Positions 16,783 through 25,735 of a stretch of 64,000 bases of DNA are shown one piece after another. Source of the stretch: Lacipirellulaceae bacterium (lineage in GTDB: Bacteria > Planctomycetota > Planctomycetia > Pirellulales > Lacipirellulaceae); contig JAVJRG010000005.1 of the NCBI GenBank assembly GCA_040218535.1, forward strand, positions 1,674,001 through 1,738,000, written 5' to 3'. A model generated the notes under the pieces. The model did not search any database and was not told where the DNA came from. It was given only the letters and a program-made list of their open reading frames with translations. The position numbers and the translations under genes are program-made. The stretch's first letter is position 1. Every line of letters starts with the position of its first letter.

Positions 16783-18038
16783 TGACTTACCCGTGGGTTG
16801 ACTAGGTGGAGTTGGTCGCCGAAATCCAGATTCTCACCGTAATCAACGAAAATGCGAAGCCGCTTCGCGTTCTTCAAACTAAACTCGATTAACTCCGGTG
16901 CGTCCTCACCACGGATTTGTCCTCGCCACAACGGCTCGCCCTTTGAAGTGAATTCCAACTCAACATTCCCTTGGTTAGCGGTTGCCGGGTTGATGCCTGC
17001 CAGAGTTTGGAATCTTTGCATCCCAGTGGGGATCTCGAAGACGATCTCCGTACGACTTCGCATAGCGATTCCTCTTGCATAACTGACGGGCTCTTGCGAA
17101 GGATCCACGTTTTTGAGCTGCAAAGTCGATCCTGTAAAAGACTGATTGAAACGAGGCTGGCCGGCTCGTCGAAGGAATTGGTTGTCCTCTGCGATGCCGA
17201 CGAGCGGCGTCCACTTTTCAGCAAGCGGCTGAAAGTCACTCAAGAAGAGCAACTTGCCGTTGGAGAAGTCGAGTTTTTCGATCTGCGATTCGGCAAACCT
17301 TAGAACCAGTCCGCTCAGGGACTCAGCTTCGATCGAAGATGACGTGGAGAAGGATTCCAGCCGCCGACAGGGAATGAAAGAACCATCACGTGTGTGCAGG
17401 ATGCAGAAAGTTTTGGGTGAAGCCGTCTGTTTTCCGCGGTAGTAAACGATCGCGGCCACTTTAGTACGTTTCACGGGGAAAGGCTCTCCATCCCAGATGA
17501 AGTCGATCGTTTCTTCGCCTACACGCTCAACGATGCCGCTCAATGAGTCGAAAGTATACTCACCGGTCTCCTTGCTTTTCCTTGCTAGGATCAGCAGATC
17601 GCCTGCATCTTGCTGATCGAACAAGGTTCTCCAATCCGCATCTGACTGTGCTCCCACATTGAAAAGACGAATCTGATCGACTTGATTCCTTGATAGAGCA
17701 TAGGGCTCTTGCGAAAAAGCAGTCCTGAAACGGACCTCCGCCTTCGAAGCGGTAAACTCGCGAAGAGAGAATTCTTCACCATTAGTTGTGGTAATGCGAA
17801 GCCCTTGCTCTTCGTTTTCCACGCTTGGTCGTTTCGCATTTTCGCCGAAATCGACTTCAAGTAACTCTGCAGCAGGAATCTCCAGCGTTTTCCCGTCGAG
17901 CGTCGCGGACAAACCGCGAGCGTCGATTTGAAAGCTGTCGAGCTCGAGACTTCTACCATCGAGCGTCTCGACGGTGACGCCCCATGCGGTGCCAGACGCA
18001 ACAAGAAGCAGCAAAGAAAGGTATATGCTATATCTCAT
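16779..18038 (-). CDS. exported protein with C-terminal NPCBM-type carbohydrate-binding domain
   Basis: A 419-residue protein with signal peptide (residues 1-20, LLLLVASGTAWG). The N-terminal 260 residues contain repeated short strands (TLDGRSLEL, TTTNGEEFSL, ILHTRDGSF), which look like repeats of a small beta module. Residues about 275-415 match the NPCBM/NEW2 type of putative carbohydrate-binding module: YARGIAMRSRTEIVFEI, LAGINPA, RLRIFVDYGEN and a final QLHLVNPRV strand. It probably binds glycan at the cell surface or in the periplasm. It precedes and overlaps the active protease gene by four bases, so substrate or location targeting for the proteases is a reasonable inference. Confidence 0.7.
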   Translation of the reverse strand: MRYSIYLSLLLLVASGTAWGVTVETLDGRSLELDSFQIDARGLSATLDGKTLEIPAAELLEVDFGENAKRPSVENEEQGLRITTTNGEEFSLREFTASKAEVRFRTAFSQEPYALSRNQVDQIRLFNVGAQSDADWRTLFDQQDAGDLLILARKSKETGEYTFDSLSGIVERVGEETIDFIWDGEPFPVKRTKVAAIVYYRGKQTASPKTFCILHTRDGSFIPCRRLESFSTSSSIEAESLSGLVLRFAESQIEKLDFSNGKLLFLSDFQPLAEKWTPLVGIAEDNQFLRRAGQPRFNQSFTGSTLQLKNVDPSQEPVSYARGIAMRSRTEIVFEIPTGMQRFQTLAGINPATANQGNVELEFTSKGEPLWRGQIRGEDAPELIEFSLKNAKRLRIFVDYGENLDFGDQLHLVNPRVSQ

Positions 18039-18069
18039 TGAGGCAAGTCAATCGGAGGGAAAGTTCTTA

Positions 18070-19137
18070 CTATCGAGAGGTCGGGTTGCTTTCACTGGAT
18101 TCGGTCGCCAATTCGCGGAAGTACTCTTCGATCACTTCGCGATAGTGGGCTGGGAAATCTCGGCCAATCTGCTGAAGGGCTTGCTCGCGCTCTTTTGGCG
18201 GGAGATCACCCCAACCTGCTTTCTTGCCAATGTCCTTGGCGTCGACTCGCCCTGGAGCCTTGAGCTCAGTCGGGCGGCTGTCTTCCATCGGCTTATCACT
18301 CTGGCTGGGAGGGCTAGCCGATGATTGTTGCTGCTTCTGCTGTTCTTCCGCTTGCTTGATGAGCTTGTCGAGCGCATCAAGGACATCGTCCTCGATCACT
18401 TGAACCTGCCTGCCAGCACGCCCCAAGCTCAGCCGACGACCCACGTCGTCCATCTGCTTCGCGACTTTGCCAAGCGATTCATCATCCAGGTTTGCCAAAT
18501 CCCTTTCGAGCAGTCGCGCAACCTGTTGAAACCGACGCGGGATTTCCTCTTCACGTTCGAGTAGCCGAACGATTTCGGCCCGGGCGAGGTCTGGCTTCAC
18601 TACCTGTTGATAGGCGACAGCGCGGTAAAAGAACAAGGCTGCCGGGTCGATCACCTCTGCTGGCTTTATGGATTCCAGCAACACAATCGTCTCATCGTAG
18701 AGCCGATGTTGGGCCAGCCAGCGTGCGTAATAGAGGCTCACGTTCGCACGAAGAAATTTGCTGAGACCCTGCTCATCAAGAGGCTCGTCATTGAGCCAGG
18801 CCGTGTCGGGAAGCGGTGGCTCAGTGTAGGGCTCGCGGCAGAGCTTGAGTAGTTCAGCAACCCGCGGCTCGGTGAGGGCGAAGCTCTCGACTACTTTCTC
18901 TAGCAAGATTGACGGGGTGTTTTCTGACTGGCTCCAATTCGACAGAAGCTGGTCGAGTTGCTGCTTTTCGAGATCAGCCATCGCAGCCCAGCGAGTAACC
19001 TCTTGCTTGACTTTATCTGCAGTCGGAATATCCCAAGTCGGATCGAACGAAAGCTCAGCCTGGGCGATCTGCGGACAGGCCATCGCGACGAACACGAGAC
19101 CTACTGCGATCGTTTCTGCGATACGGTGACTCTTCAT
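18070..19137 (-). CDS. exported helical protein of unknown function (TPR-like)
   Basis: A 355-residue protein with a signal peptide (cut likely after AQA near residue 27). Residues 30-230 are helical with TPR-like features (LYYARWLAQHRLYDETIVLLESI, ALFFYRAVAYQ). A Gln/Ser/Pro-rich linker (about 270-290) leads to a conserved-looking end, GWGDLPPKEREQAL followed by FPAHYREVIEEYF. That last motif is familiar from proteins in planctomycete MoxR/VWA gene clusters; this is recollection, not a search. The start overlaps the stop of the coiled-coil gene upstream by four bases. No catalytic motif is seen. Confidence 0.65.
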   Translation of the reverse strand: MKSHRIAETIAVGLVFVAMACPQIAQAELSFDPTWDIPTADKVKQEVTRWAAMADLEKQQLDQLLSNWSQSENTPSILLEKVVESFALTEPRVAELLKLCREPYTEPPLPDTAWLNDEPLDEQGLSKFLRANVSLYYARWLAQHRLYDETIVLLESIKPAEVIDPAALFFYRAVAYQQVVKPDLARAEIVRLLEREEEIPRRFQQVARLLERDLANLDDESLGKVAKQMDDVGRRLSLGRAGRQVQVIEDDVLDALDKLIKQAEEQQKQQQSSASPPSQSDKPMEDSRPTELKAPGRVDAKDIGKKAGWGDLPPKEREQALQQIGRDFPAHYREVIEEYFRELATESSESNPTSR

Positions 19138-20879
19138 CGATTACGTCCCGTGTGCAAGTCGTGGGTGGCTTCGAAGATTCGCTCTTGCCGCTCGGCCAAG
19201 ACTTGTAAGGCATCTAATAATTCTGCTTCGAGCGCTTGCTCTCCTGCGATCATTTCATCATATCGCTTTGTGCGTTTATTGACGCGATTTTGTAAGGCAC
19301 GGATCATTCGCAATTCTGCGAGTTGGTCAACCAAAGGCTGTTCACCTGGCCCTCCACCACCTTGTTGCTGTTGCTGGCCGGACTGCTGCTCGCGTAGCTC
19401 TTCAAGTGCTCGTTGCAACGCTGCGAGAGTTTCCTCGAGAGCCGCGATCACATCTTCCTCAAGAGCTTGCGTAATGATGCTGGTCTTGAACTCCGAGAGA
19501 CGCAGCGAGGCGGCACGCATGTCGTCGCGGGCCTGCTGAAGTGCTTCGGGGAAGGCTACTGAAGTTCCGTCCTCACGGAGCAACGTCAAAGCTCGGTCCG
19601 CCTCACGAATGACCTGATCTTGCTTGCGACTCAAGCGACCGGCAGCAATTTCCACTTCGTGCCGTGGTGCCTTGGCGGAGGACTTATCGAGGCGAACCGT
19701 TTCGTCGTAAATTTCTACTTCGGCTTCGAGCATCTTGCGGAACCGTGCTTCCAACATGACGAGCATGCGCTGCATCTCTTCTTCCCGAAGCTGACGAAGG
19801 ATTTTCTCGAGCTCGGCCTTAGCAGTCTCCAGATCACGAAGCGCTTGCTCCTGCTGTTTTAGCGCACCTTCTCGCTTTGACTTCTCGAGATCCTCTTGGG
19901 CTTTCTGCATGCGGCGTTGTGCTTGCCTGAGCCGCTCCGTTGCTCGCTCGGCAGGGGACTGATTCGGCTGCTGCTTGGATTCGGACTGGCTTTGCGATGA
20001 GCCCTGCTGCGGCTGGCCTTGTTGAGATTGGCCATTACTTTGCTGGCCCTCGCTGGGCTGTGCCTTTGACTGAGCGTCCTGAGACTCTTTCGAACCCTGA
20101 GCCTCACCCGAAGACTTCTCAGCTTCCGACGGCGATTGCTCAGAGGGTTCGCCACTTTGCTCACCATTCTTACCATCGGAATTTTGCTTGCTTTCTGTGG
20201 GCTTTCCGCCCTCTGACGGTTTCGCCTCTGAACTTTCTGACTGCTCGCTACCTTCTTCAGACTTTTGACTTGGTGCGTCACCAATTTCAGCCTGCTGGAT
20301 TTGCTCGCCAAGCTCTCCGGTTTGCTCACTTAGCTTGCCTTGCTCCTCGGAAAGTTCTTTCGTGGAATCCTTTCCTTCGTTGCGAGCTTTGATCCCGCGC
20401 TGCTGTCGGATGAGCTTGTTGAGATTCTTCAGATAACGGGCAACACGTTTTCTCTCGGACTCGATCTCTCGATCTCGGTCCTCCTGTAGCATTAATTCCA
20501 GAAGCTGCTTCAGGTCCGCATGGAGCGTTTTCTGATCGGAAAGAGCGCCCGAGAACCGCTCCTTCTCTAATGATTGGACAACCTTCTCGAAACGTCCTGG
20601 TAAATCCTGCTGGCGACTGCGGGCGATGACTTCCCGTAGCAACTTTGCCCGTTGTGGCTGAGTACCTCGCGACAATTCCGCCAAACGGCCTGCGAGGAGC
20701 TCTAATCGCTGATAGCGTTCTGCGAGGTTTGCTTGTTTCTTTGGAAGATCGACATTTGAGTCTGGTGAGCTCTGAGCCGAAGCATGAGAAGCTGTCGCGC
20801 ACCACAATACCGTGCAGATGATCGCCAACGGCACGTATGCAGTTGCTTTGCTCGGGTTTTCGATCACCTTTGGTTTCAT
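19134..20879 (-). CDS. exported coiled-coil protein with Ser/Gln/Glu-rich centre
   Basis: A 581-residue protein with an N-terminal signal peptide or anchor (about residues 16-36). Residues 45-170 and 310-575 are long amphipathic coiled coils; between them, residues about 175-310 are low-complexity repeats of Ser, Gln, Glu, Gly, Lys and Pro (SEQSESSE, GQSQQGQPQQG), expected to be disordered. A second Gln/Gly tract (QQQQQGGGGPGEQ) lies near residue 500. It looks like a periplasmic spacer or scaffold. It is coupled by overlap with the TPR-like gene, and separated by 93 bases from the DUF4175-like membrane protein upstream. No enzyme motif is present. Confidence 0.68.
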   Translation of the reverse strand: MKPKVIENPSKATAYVPLAIICTVLWCATASHASAQSSPDSNVDLPKKQANLAERYQRLELLAGRLAELSRGTQPQRAKLLREVIARSRQQDLPGRFEKVVQSLEKERFSGALSDQKTLHADLKQLLELMLQEDRDREIESERKRVARYLKNLNKLIRQQRGIKARNEGKDSTKELSEEQGKLSEQTGELGEQIQQAEIGDAPSQKSEEGSEQSESSEAKPSEGGKPTESKQNSDGKNGEQSGEPSEQSPSEAEKSSGEAQGSKESQDAQSKAQPSEGQQSNGQSQQGQPQQGSSQSQSESKQQPNQSPAERATERLRQAQRRMQKAQEDLEKSKREGALKQQEQALRDLETAKAELEKILRQLREEEMQRMLVMLEARFRKMLEAEVEIYDETVRLDKSSAKAPRHEVEIAAGRLSRKQDQVIREADRALTLLREDGTSVAFPEALQQARDDMRAASLRLSEFKTSIITQALEEDVIAALEETLAALQRALEELREQQSGQQQQQGGGGPGEQPLVDQLAELRMIRALQNRVNKRTKRYDEMIAGEQALEAELLDALQVLAERQERIFEATHDLHTGRNR

Positions 20880-20972
20880 GGCGTTTTACTTGGGGACCGA
20901 GCGAGGCGTAGCTCGCTGGCTAGGGGAAGGTTCGAATCGGTTTCTTGAGGGCGTTTCTCGTCGGTTACAGTC

Positions 20973-23213
20973 TCAATCCTCTAAGAGTCGTCGCAGTTTA
21001 TTCTTTCTCTGTTCTTGTGTCTCTTTACGTAAGTCGTCTTGCTCTTTCACGATCGCCCTGAGCAAATCGACTAATTCATTATAACTTTCCAGTTCCAGCA
21101 TGCGGTCCAGCACGGCTTTCATCGCTTCAACCACCTCGTTGGCACGAGCTTGGGCAGTGGCCAATTGCGGCTTAACTCTGCTGCTTTCTTCTTTGTATGC
21201 TTTGCGTAGGGATTCAAGTGCTACCTCAAGCTCCGGCATCTGGCGGCTGGCGATTTCCTCCAAGGGCTGTGAAATGCCATTTTCAAGTCTTTCTTTGAGA
21301 TCCTCAGTATCGATTCGATTGTTAATTAACTCGATGACGATTCCCTGGAAACCTTCGGCAACGCCCAAAGTCTCGTAGGCAAGCTGCGTCGTGTTTTGAC
21401 GAGCACCGATAATCCGCAAACGGCTACGCTCGCGAGTTCGCTCAGTTGATGTTCCGTTTTCGACGTCCTCCTCGGATGATGTTGATTCTTCGGCAGCAAG
21501 ATCTTCCTCAACTCGCTTTAGTAAATCACGAGTCCCCATCATCTTCTCATAAATCGACTCGAACCGTTGCCTCAGTCCCAGTTCACGGCGCTCCAAGAGC
21601 CCGCGGAGTTCGGAAGCACTAACCACGTCAAGCCGGAACCTTGGGCAAACGGCAACTCGAGGCTGGTCGTCTAAATTGTACGCATCTTTCGCATAGACGG
21701 TCACCGTGAGTTTCTCCCCAGGCTTAGCAATGAGTAACCGCTCACTCGTCTCTGGATCAGAGGCTGCAAGGTCCAGGGGTTCAAGGCTTGTGAGTTTCCT
21801 TGCTCCTTCGCGGAGATCCGCAATCTGCCTTCGCTGCGGAGTCTGCTCCTCTAGGGCTACTTCAGCCCAAACACGACTCAAGCCGTAATCGTCGCTAATG
21901 ACGCCTGCAAGCGGAATCCTTGCTTGCGGCGTGACTGCCGTGCTCACGCCTTGAAGCTGCACAGAAACCTCCGGCAGCTCATCAGCAATAGCGGCGAGAT
22001 CAAGACGATACGGCTCCCGATTCTCAACGCCGTCAGTATCGGTAAGTGTGAGCTTGATCTGCTGATCTTCGCTGAGTTTCGCTAGATCAAAGGCAAACTC
22101 CTGGGCGTTCTCTGAGCTTATTGTCGCGGGAATTTCCTGCTGTTCGTTTACATCGAAAGCACGAACCGAGAGCAGAGGCTTTGTTGCCGACACTTTGCAA
22201 AGCAGCTTAGTTCCCACGGGAATCTCTTGCCGGCTACTGACGCGAATCGACTGCGAGGAACGTCCCAGATATTCCGGATACGTGCACTCCAAAGACAGTT
22301 TGTCCACCGCAGGTCGAGCAACGGCACGCAACTTGAGATCTTCCAATCTGGCGTCGCCGCCGATGACATCAAACTCCATGTCATCAGCAACTTCTGGGAA
22401 CTCATAACGGAAAGTTTGAAATTTATCGCGCCCCGGCAACGCGCGACCGACTTGCACCATGCGATCGCGTTGAATCCGACCATCCGGACGCCGGTAGCGA
22501 ATTTCCACATACGACGGCGCTTCATGAGGCGCTTTGATTGAGGCGTGGACCTGGAACTCAAACGAATCACTCCTAGCCACGTTTCTGGTTTTCTCATCGG
22601 CGAACTCTGGTGACGAGAGCATGACTTTCCGCGGCCAAGGTGTTGAGGAAAGCTGCATGCGTTCGATCCAGAAATCGAAGCTCTCCCCCGCAAGCAGGGC
22701 GAACGCCGCGATGGACGCGACCAACAGAATTGAAGCCACTCCTTTGGAAACAAGTGGTCGCAGCCGGAAGATACTCCCTAAGGAGGCCTGCTTCACGGTC
22801 TCGCTGGCTCGGTTACCGGTTTCTTCCAGGAATTGCTTCTCTAAGGCATCAACATGACGCTGGTTCTTGGCTTGGACCGTGGTGACCAGGCTATCAGCGA
22901 GATGAGGATGCTTTCGTTCGATCAGTAGAGCGAGACTCTCCGCGGGCAGGCTCCGCGAAAGACGCTCGAACAGATACTTGCGAACAACCCAGAGACCAAC
23001 ACCGACCACGATCACCCACATCCCAATCCGTACTGCGGGACTAGGTTCAAATGTCCAATCAATGGCGAATCCAAGCCAGAAGGCGCCCCCAGCAACGAGG
23101 ATCATAGCGGCCAGGCTCTCCAGCAAAACGTAAAGCCGTACCATGAGCCGCAAGCGATTCACTTTGCGAGCAACTGGCCGCGGTACACGATATTGGCTTG
23201 TGGCAACTGACAT
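20973..23213 (-). CDS. large membrane protein, DUF4175-like
   Basis: A 746-residue protein. Two membrane helices lie near residues 25-50 and 60-82, and a third at about 157-180; the rest is predicted outside the cytoplasm. Residues 200-460 contain repeated beta-sandwich-like stretches (ECTYPEYLGR, ISDDYGLSRVWAEV), and residues about 540-746 are coiled coil rich in Glu and Arg. This layout matches the DUF4175-like proteins found beside VWA and MoxR genes in Planctomycetes and Bacteroidetes. Its role is unknown; it probably spans from the membrane into the periplasm and contacts the two exported coiled-coil proteins encoded next. The gap to the VWA gene upstream is 41 bases. Confidence 0.7.
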   Translation of the reverse strand: MSVATSQYRVPRPVARKVNRLRLMVRLYVLLESLAAMILVAGGAFWLGFAIDWTFEPSPAVRIGMWVIVVGVGLWVVRKYLFERLSRSLPAESLALLIERKHPHLADSLVTTVQAKNQRHVDALEKQFLEETGNRASETVKQASLGSIFRLRPLVSKGVASILLVASIAAFALLAGESFDFWIERMQLSSTPWPRKVMLSSPEFADEKTRNVARSDSFEFQVHASIKAPHEAPSYVEIRYRRPDGRIQRDRMVQVGRALPGRDKFQTFRYEFPEVADDMEFDVIGGDARLEDLKLRAVARPAVDKLSLECTYPEYLGRSSQSIRVSSRQEIPVGTKLLCKVSATKPLLSVRAFDVNEQQEIPATISSENAQEFAFDLAKLSEDQQIKLTLTDTDGVENREPYRLDLAAIADELPEVSVQLQGVSTAVTPQARIPLAGVISDDYGLSRVWAEVALEEQTPQRRQIADLREGARKLTSLEPLDLAASDPETSERLLIAKPGEKLTVTVYAKDAYNLDDQPRVAVCPRFRLDVVSASELRGLLERRELGLRQRFESIYEKMMGTRDLLKRVEEDLAAEESTSSEEDVENGTSTERTRERSRLRIIGARQNTTQLAYETLGVAEGFQGIVIELINNRIDTEDLKERLENGISQPLEEIASRQMPELEVALESLRKAYKEESSRVKPQLATAQARANEVVEAMKAVLDRMLELESYNELVDLLRAIVKEQDDLRKETQEQRKNKLRRLLED

Positions 23214-23254
23214 TGTTGTTCTGGGTAAGTTTCGTCTTCAAATCGATACGCCAA

Positions 23255-25735
23255 CTACGCGAGCCGCATTAACCGGCGTAATAACCACTCAAGGCTCAAT
23301 GCGCTACATATCACGCCCAATAGGGTCATGTGAATCTTCTCAGCAAACTCTTCATTTTCTCGACCTCGCTGGATTTTCGTCACAGCCCGGCTCTCAATCG
23401 CCTGCCCCAGGGGACGAACTTCGTCGACACCTTCAACAACCGATTGAAGTGTGCGGTAATATCTGCCGCTAGTGGTTTCAGCGAGCCCCGCCAGCAGCGC
23501 CTCATTGCGTCTCGTCTGTTTGAACTCCAGATCCGGCAGTGAAACCTGTAGTCGGCGTTCAATAACCTCGTCAACAGCGTCAGGAGCCGAAAGCTCTAGC
23601 CGGTAGTCCCCTTCCGCTTTGACGATGAATTGACCGAGAAAAGTTCCCGGGCGGTTCTCGTCCGCCTTCAGGACGACCTCCGACGATTCTCCCTTTGGGT
23701 CGTTGATTCGAATTGAAACTTGATTCGCGACATAAGGTTCTTGGGAAGCAGTACGAAGTTGCGCCCGAAGCGGAACTTCTTCGCCAACTGTGTAGCTATC
23801 ACGGGCCAGTAGGAGCGTACCGCGGGAGGAACCGCGCTCAAGCCGGCCTTGGGTTACGTGACGGACGAGCTGGGTATAGAACTTCTCCATCAACCCAGGA
23901 TCCACGGCTCGCAATCGCCACATCTCCCCGCTACCCATGTAGAACACACGCCCCGAACCGAAAAACTGTTCAGCCATGTAGACGGGTCGCTTCGTGCTAA
24001 TGCCGGCATCGGGGTCGCTATATCTTGCGTAAACCTGTGCACCCGGCTTCGCACCCTTGACTGCATAGCAGCCGTAAACGCCTGGAAAACTGTTCCACAC
24101 GGCTAGGCTTTCACTGGCAGTATCGGCCAGCGAAAGAAAATCCGCCTCTTGACCAGCGCGTTCGAAGGCAATCGGCCAGGGGACTGCTGAGCCGTAAATT
24201 CCATCATCAAGCAAAGAGAGACGCCGCTGGAATTCCACAGGATAGAGTGCACGAACCTTCGCATGCTCGGGGCTCTGAACGAGCGCCGCAGTATGAACCG
24301 GACCGGCGACAACAATGAGTCCCCCTGCTTGCTCAGAGACCCACTTCGCGAGTAGTTCTACTTCCGTCGCATCGAGCTGTGTCCAGTCTGGGTCAAAGGC
24401 AACAAGGCAATCATATTCGTAGAGAGTCGACTTCTCAGCAGGAAATGCGGTCAGCACTTGGTCGGCATCTTGAGAAATCCCCGGAGGTGATAACTGCAAC
24501 AGCACATCAACCGACGTATGTTTATCCCGGCGGAGTTGGTTACGGAGGAAACGATACTCGCGCGTCGCACCGCTGGCGAGCAGGAGAACCTTGGTTGAGG
24601 TCTCGATGACTTCCATCTCCGCCGTACGCGTGTTATCCGCATCGTACTGATCGTCGGTTGGCGCGTTGATTCGAGCCTCTAACTGAATCCTACCGATTTC
24701 GCTGGGTGTTAATTCAAACTCGACGGATTCTGATTGCTCATCGGAGACGATATTGACCTGTTGCGAACCGATCCGCGTCTCGGGCGCGTCCTTGCCAAAC
24801 CTCGCGTAGAGTTCGACTGCGAAACTGCGATTCCGAAACCCCTCTGCACGAAGCGCGACACGTACTTTCGTCTTGTCTTCAGGATAGACCCTCGAAGGTG
24901 CGGAGAGTTCTTGCACGCGTAGATTGGTGCGCGGCTTTGTCGTTCCTAGTCCAACCGTATAGACGGGTATCTCAGCCTCTGCGGCAAGTTGGCCGATCGT
25001 CGTTGGTTCGACGCCCGAATTGTTATTTCCATCGGTAACGACAACGACCCCCGCCAAGGGCGACTTGCTCGACTCATTTTGACTTTGCAGCACTTTCGCC
25101 AAAGCATCTCCCAGGGCTGTGCGGGATTCCTGTGGATCGAGCTCTTCGAGCCAATCGATTCGCTTAGCGGACGCTTCATCGGGTTGTGCTGTTGGATTTT
25201 CTCCAGCCTCGGGGCGATCTATTGAATCGAGTTCAAACTCTCCGCGATCCCATTGCCCAAGTCGTTTCGGTACTCCCCCAAAAGTACGAACGGTCAGGTG
25301 ATGTTGATCCGCCAAGTCGGCGAGTAGGGAGGATTGCGTCAGCAGATTGGTAACCGCCTGATGCCGGGTTAGCAAAGCCTTCCCAGCGAAGGACTCATCG
25401 GTCACGGCCATACTTTGGCTGACGTCCAAAAGGACTGTTACTTGAGAATCTTCTACCGTCTGCTGATCCGTACGCTTGGTAGGTTTCAGGAAAAATACTA
25501 ACGCCCCCGCCAACGCTATTAGTCGAAGCGTTCCCAGCAAAACGGCTGCCCCGCGGGGCAGGTTGGCGGCCTCGCGACCGTATTGCCAGATGACATACAA
25601 CAGGGCGACCACACTGCCGGCAATGATCAGTCCCAAAAGCACCCGCGGATCATCGGCGTCCGCCAGTCGCTCGAACTGATAGATCGTCAGGTCACTTGCT
25701 GTGGCAAGTAGGTATTGAGTTGGGAGGCAAGTCAT
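23255..25735 (-). CDS. VWA-domain membrane protein with class I glutamine-amidotransferase-like fold
   Basis: An 826-residue protein. Two membrane helices lie at about residues 33-50 and 65-82, and one near the C-terminus (LGVICSALSLEWLL). The VWA domain starts at about 96 with an intact MIDAS motif DVSQS and continues through VVVVTDGNNNSG. A beta-sandwich region and an amidotransferase-like module (KVLLLASGATREYRFL ... GGLIVVAGP) follow. Members of this layout stand beside MoxR/DUF58 genes in many planctomycetes. MIDAS-type metal binding suggests that it docks protein partners. The ATG overlaps the stop of the BatA-like gene by four bases, so the pair is coupled. Confidence 0.82.
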   Translation of the reverse strand: MTCLPTQYLLATASDLTIYQFERLADADDPRVLLGLIIAGSVVALLYVIWQYGREAANLPRGAAVLLGTLRLIALAGALVFFLKPTKRTDQQTVEDSQVTVLLDVSQSMAVTDESFAGKALLTRHQAVTNLLTQSSLLADLADQHHLTVRTFGGVPKRLGQWDRGEFELDSIDRPEAGENPTAQPDEASAKRIDWLEELDPQESRTALGDALAKVLQSQNESSKSPLAGVVVVTDGNNNSGVEPTTIGQLAAEAEIPVYTVGLGTTKPRTNLRVQELSAPSRVYPEDKTKVRVALRAEGFRNRSFAVELYARFGKDAPETRIGSQQVNIVSDEQSESVEFELTPSEIGRIQLEARINAPTDDQYDADNTRTAEMEVIETSTKVLLLASGATREYRFLRNQLRRDKHTSVDVLLQLSPPGISQDADQVLTAFPAEKSTLYEYDCLVAFDPDWTQLDATEVELLAKWVSEQAGGLIVVAGPVHTAALVQSPEHAKVRALYPVEFQRRLSLLDDGIYGSAVPWPIAFERAGQEADFLSLADTASESLAVWNSFPGVYGCYAVKGAKPGAQVYARYSDPDAGISTKRPVYMAEQFFGSGRVFYMGSGEMWRLRAVDPGLMEKFYTQLVRHVTQGRLERGSSRGTLLLARDSYTVGEEVPLRAQLRTASQEPYVANQVSIRINDPKGESSEVVLKADENRPGTFLGQFIVKAEGDYRLELSAPDAVDEVIERRLQVSLPDLEFKQTRRNEALLAGLAETTSGRYYRTLQSVVEGVDEVRPLGQAIESRAVTKIQRGRENEEFAEKIHMTLLGVICSALSLEWLLRRLMRLA

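Noticed and set aside
19860-20330. Apparent tandem repeats in DNA
   Set aside because: They are explained by the low-complexity Ser/Gln/Glu coding sequence of the coiled-coil protein; no fixed repeat unit is seen.
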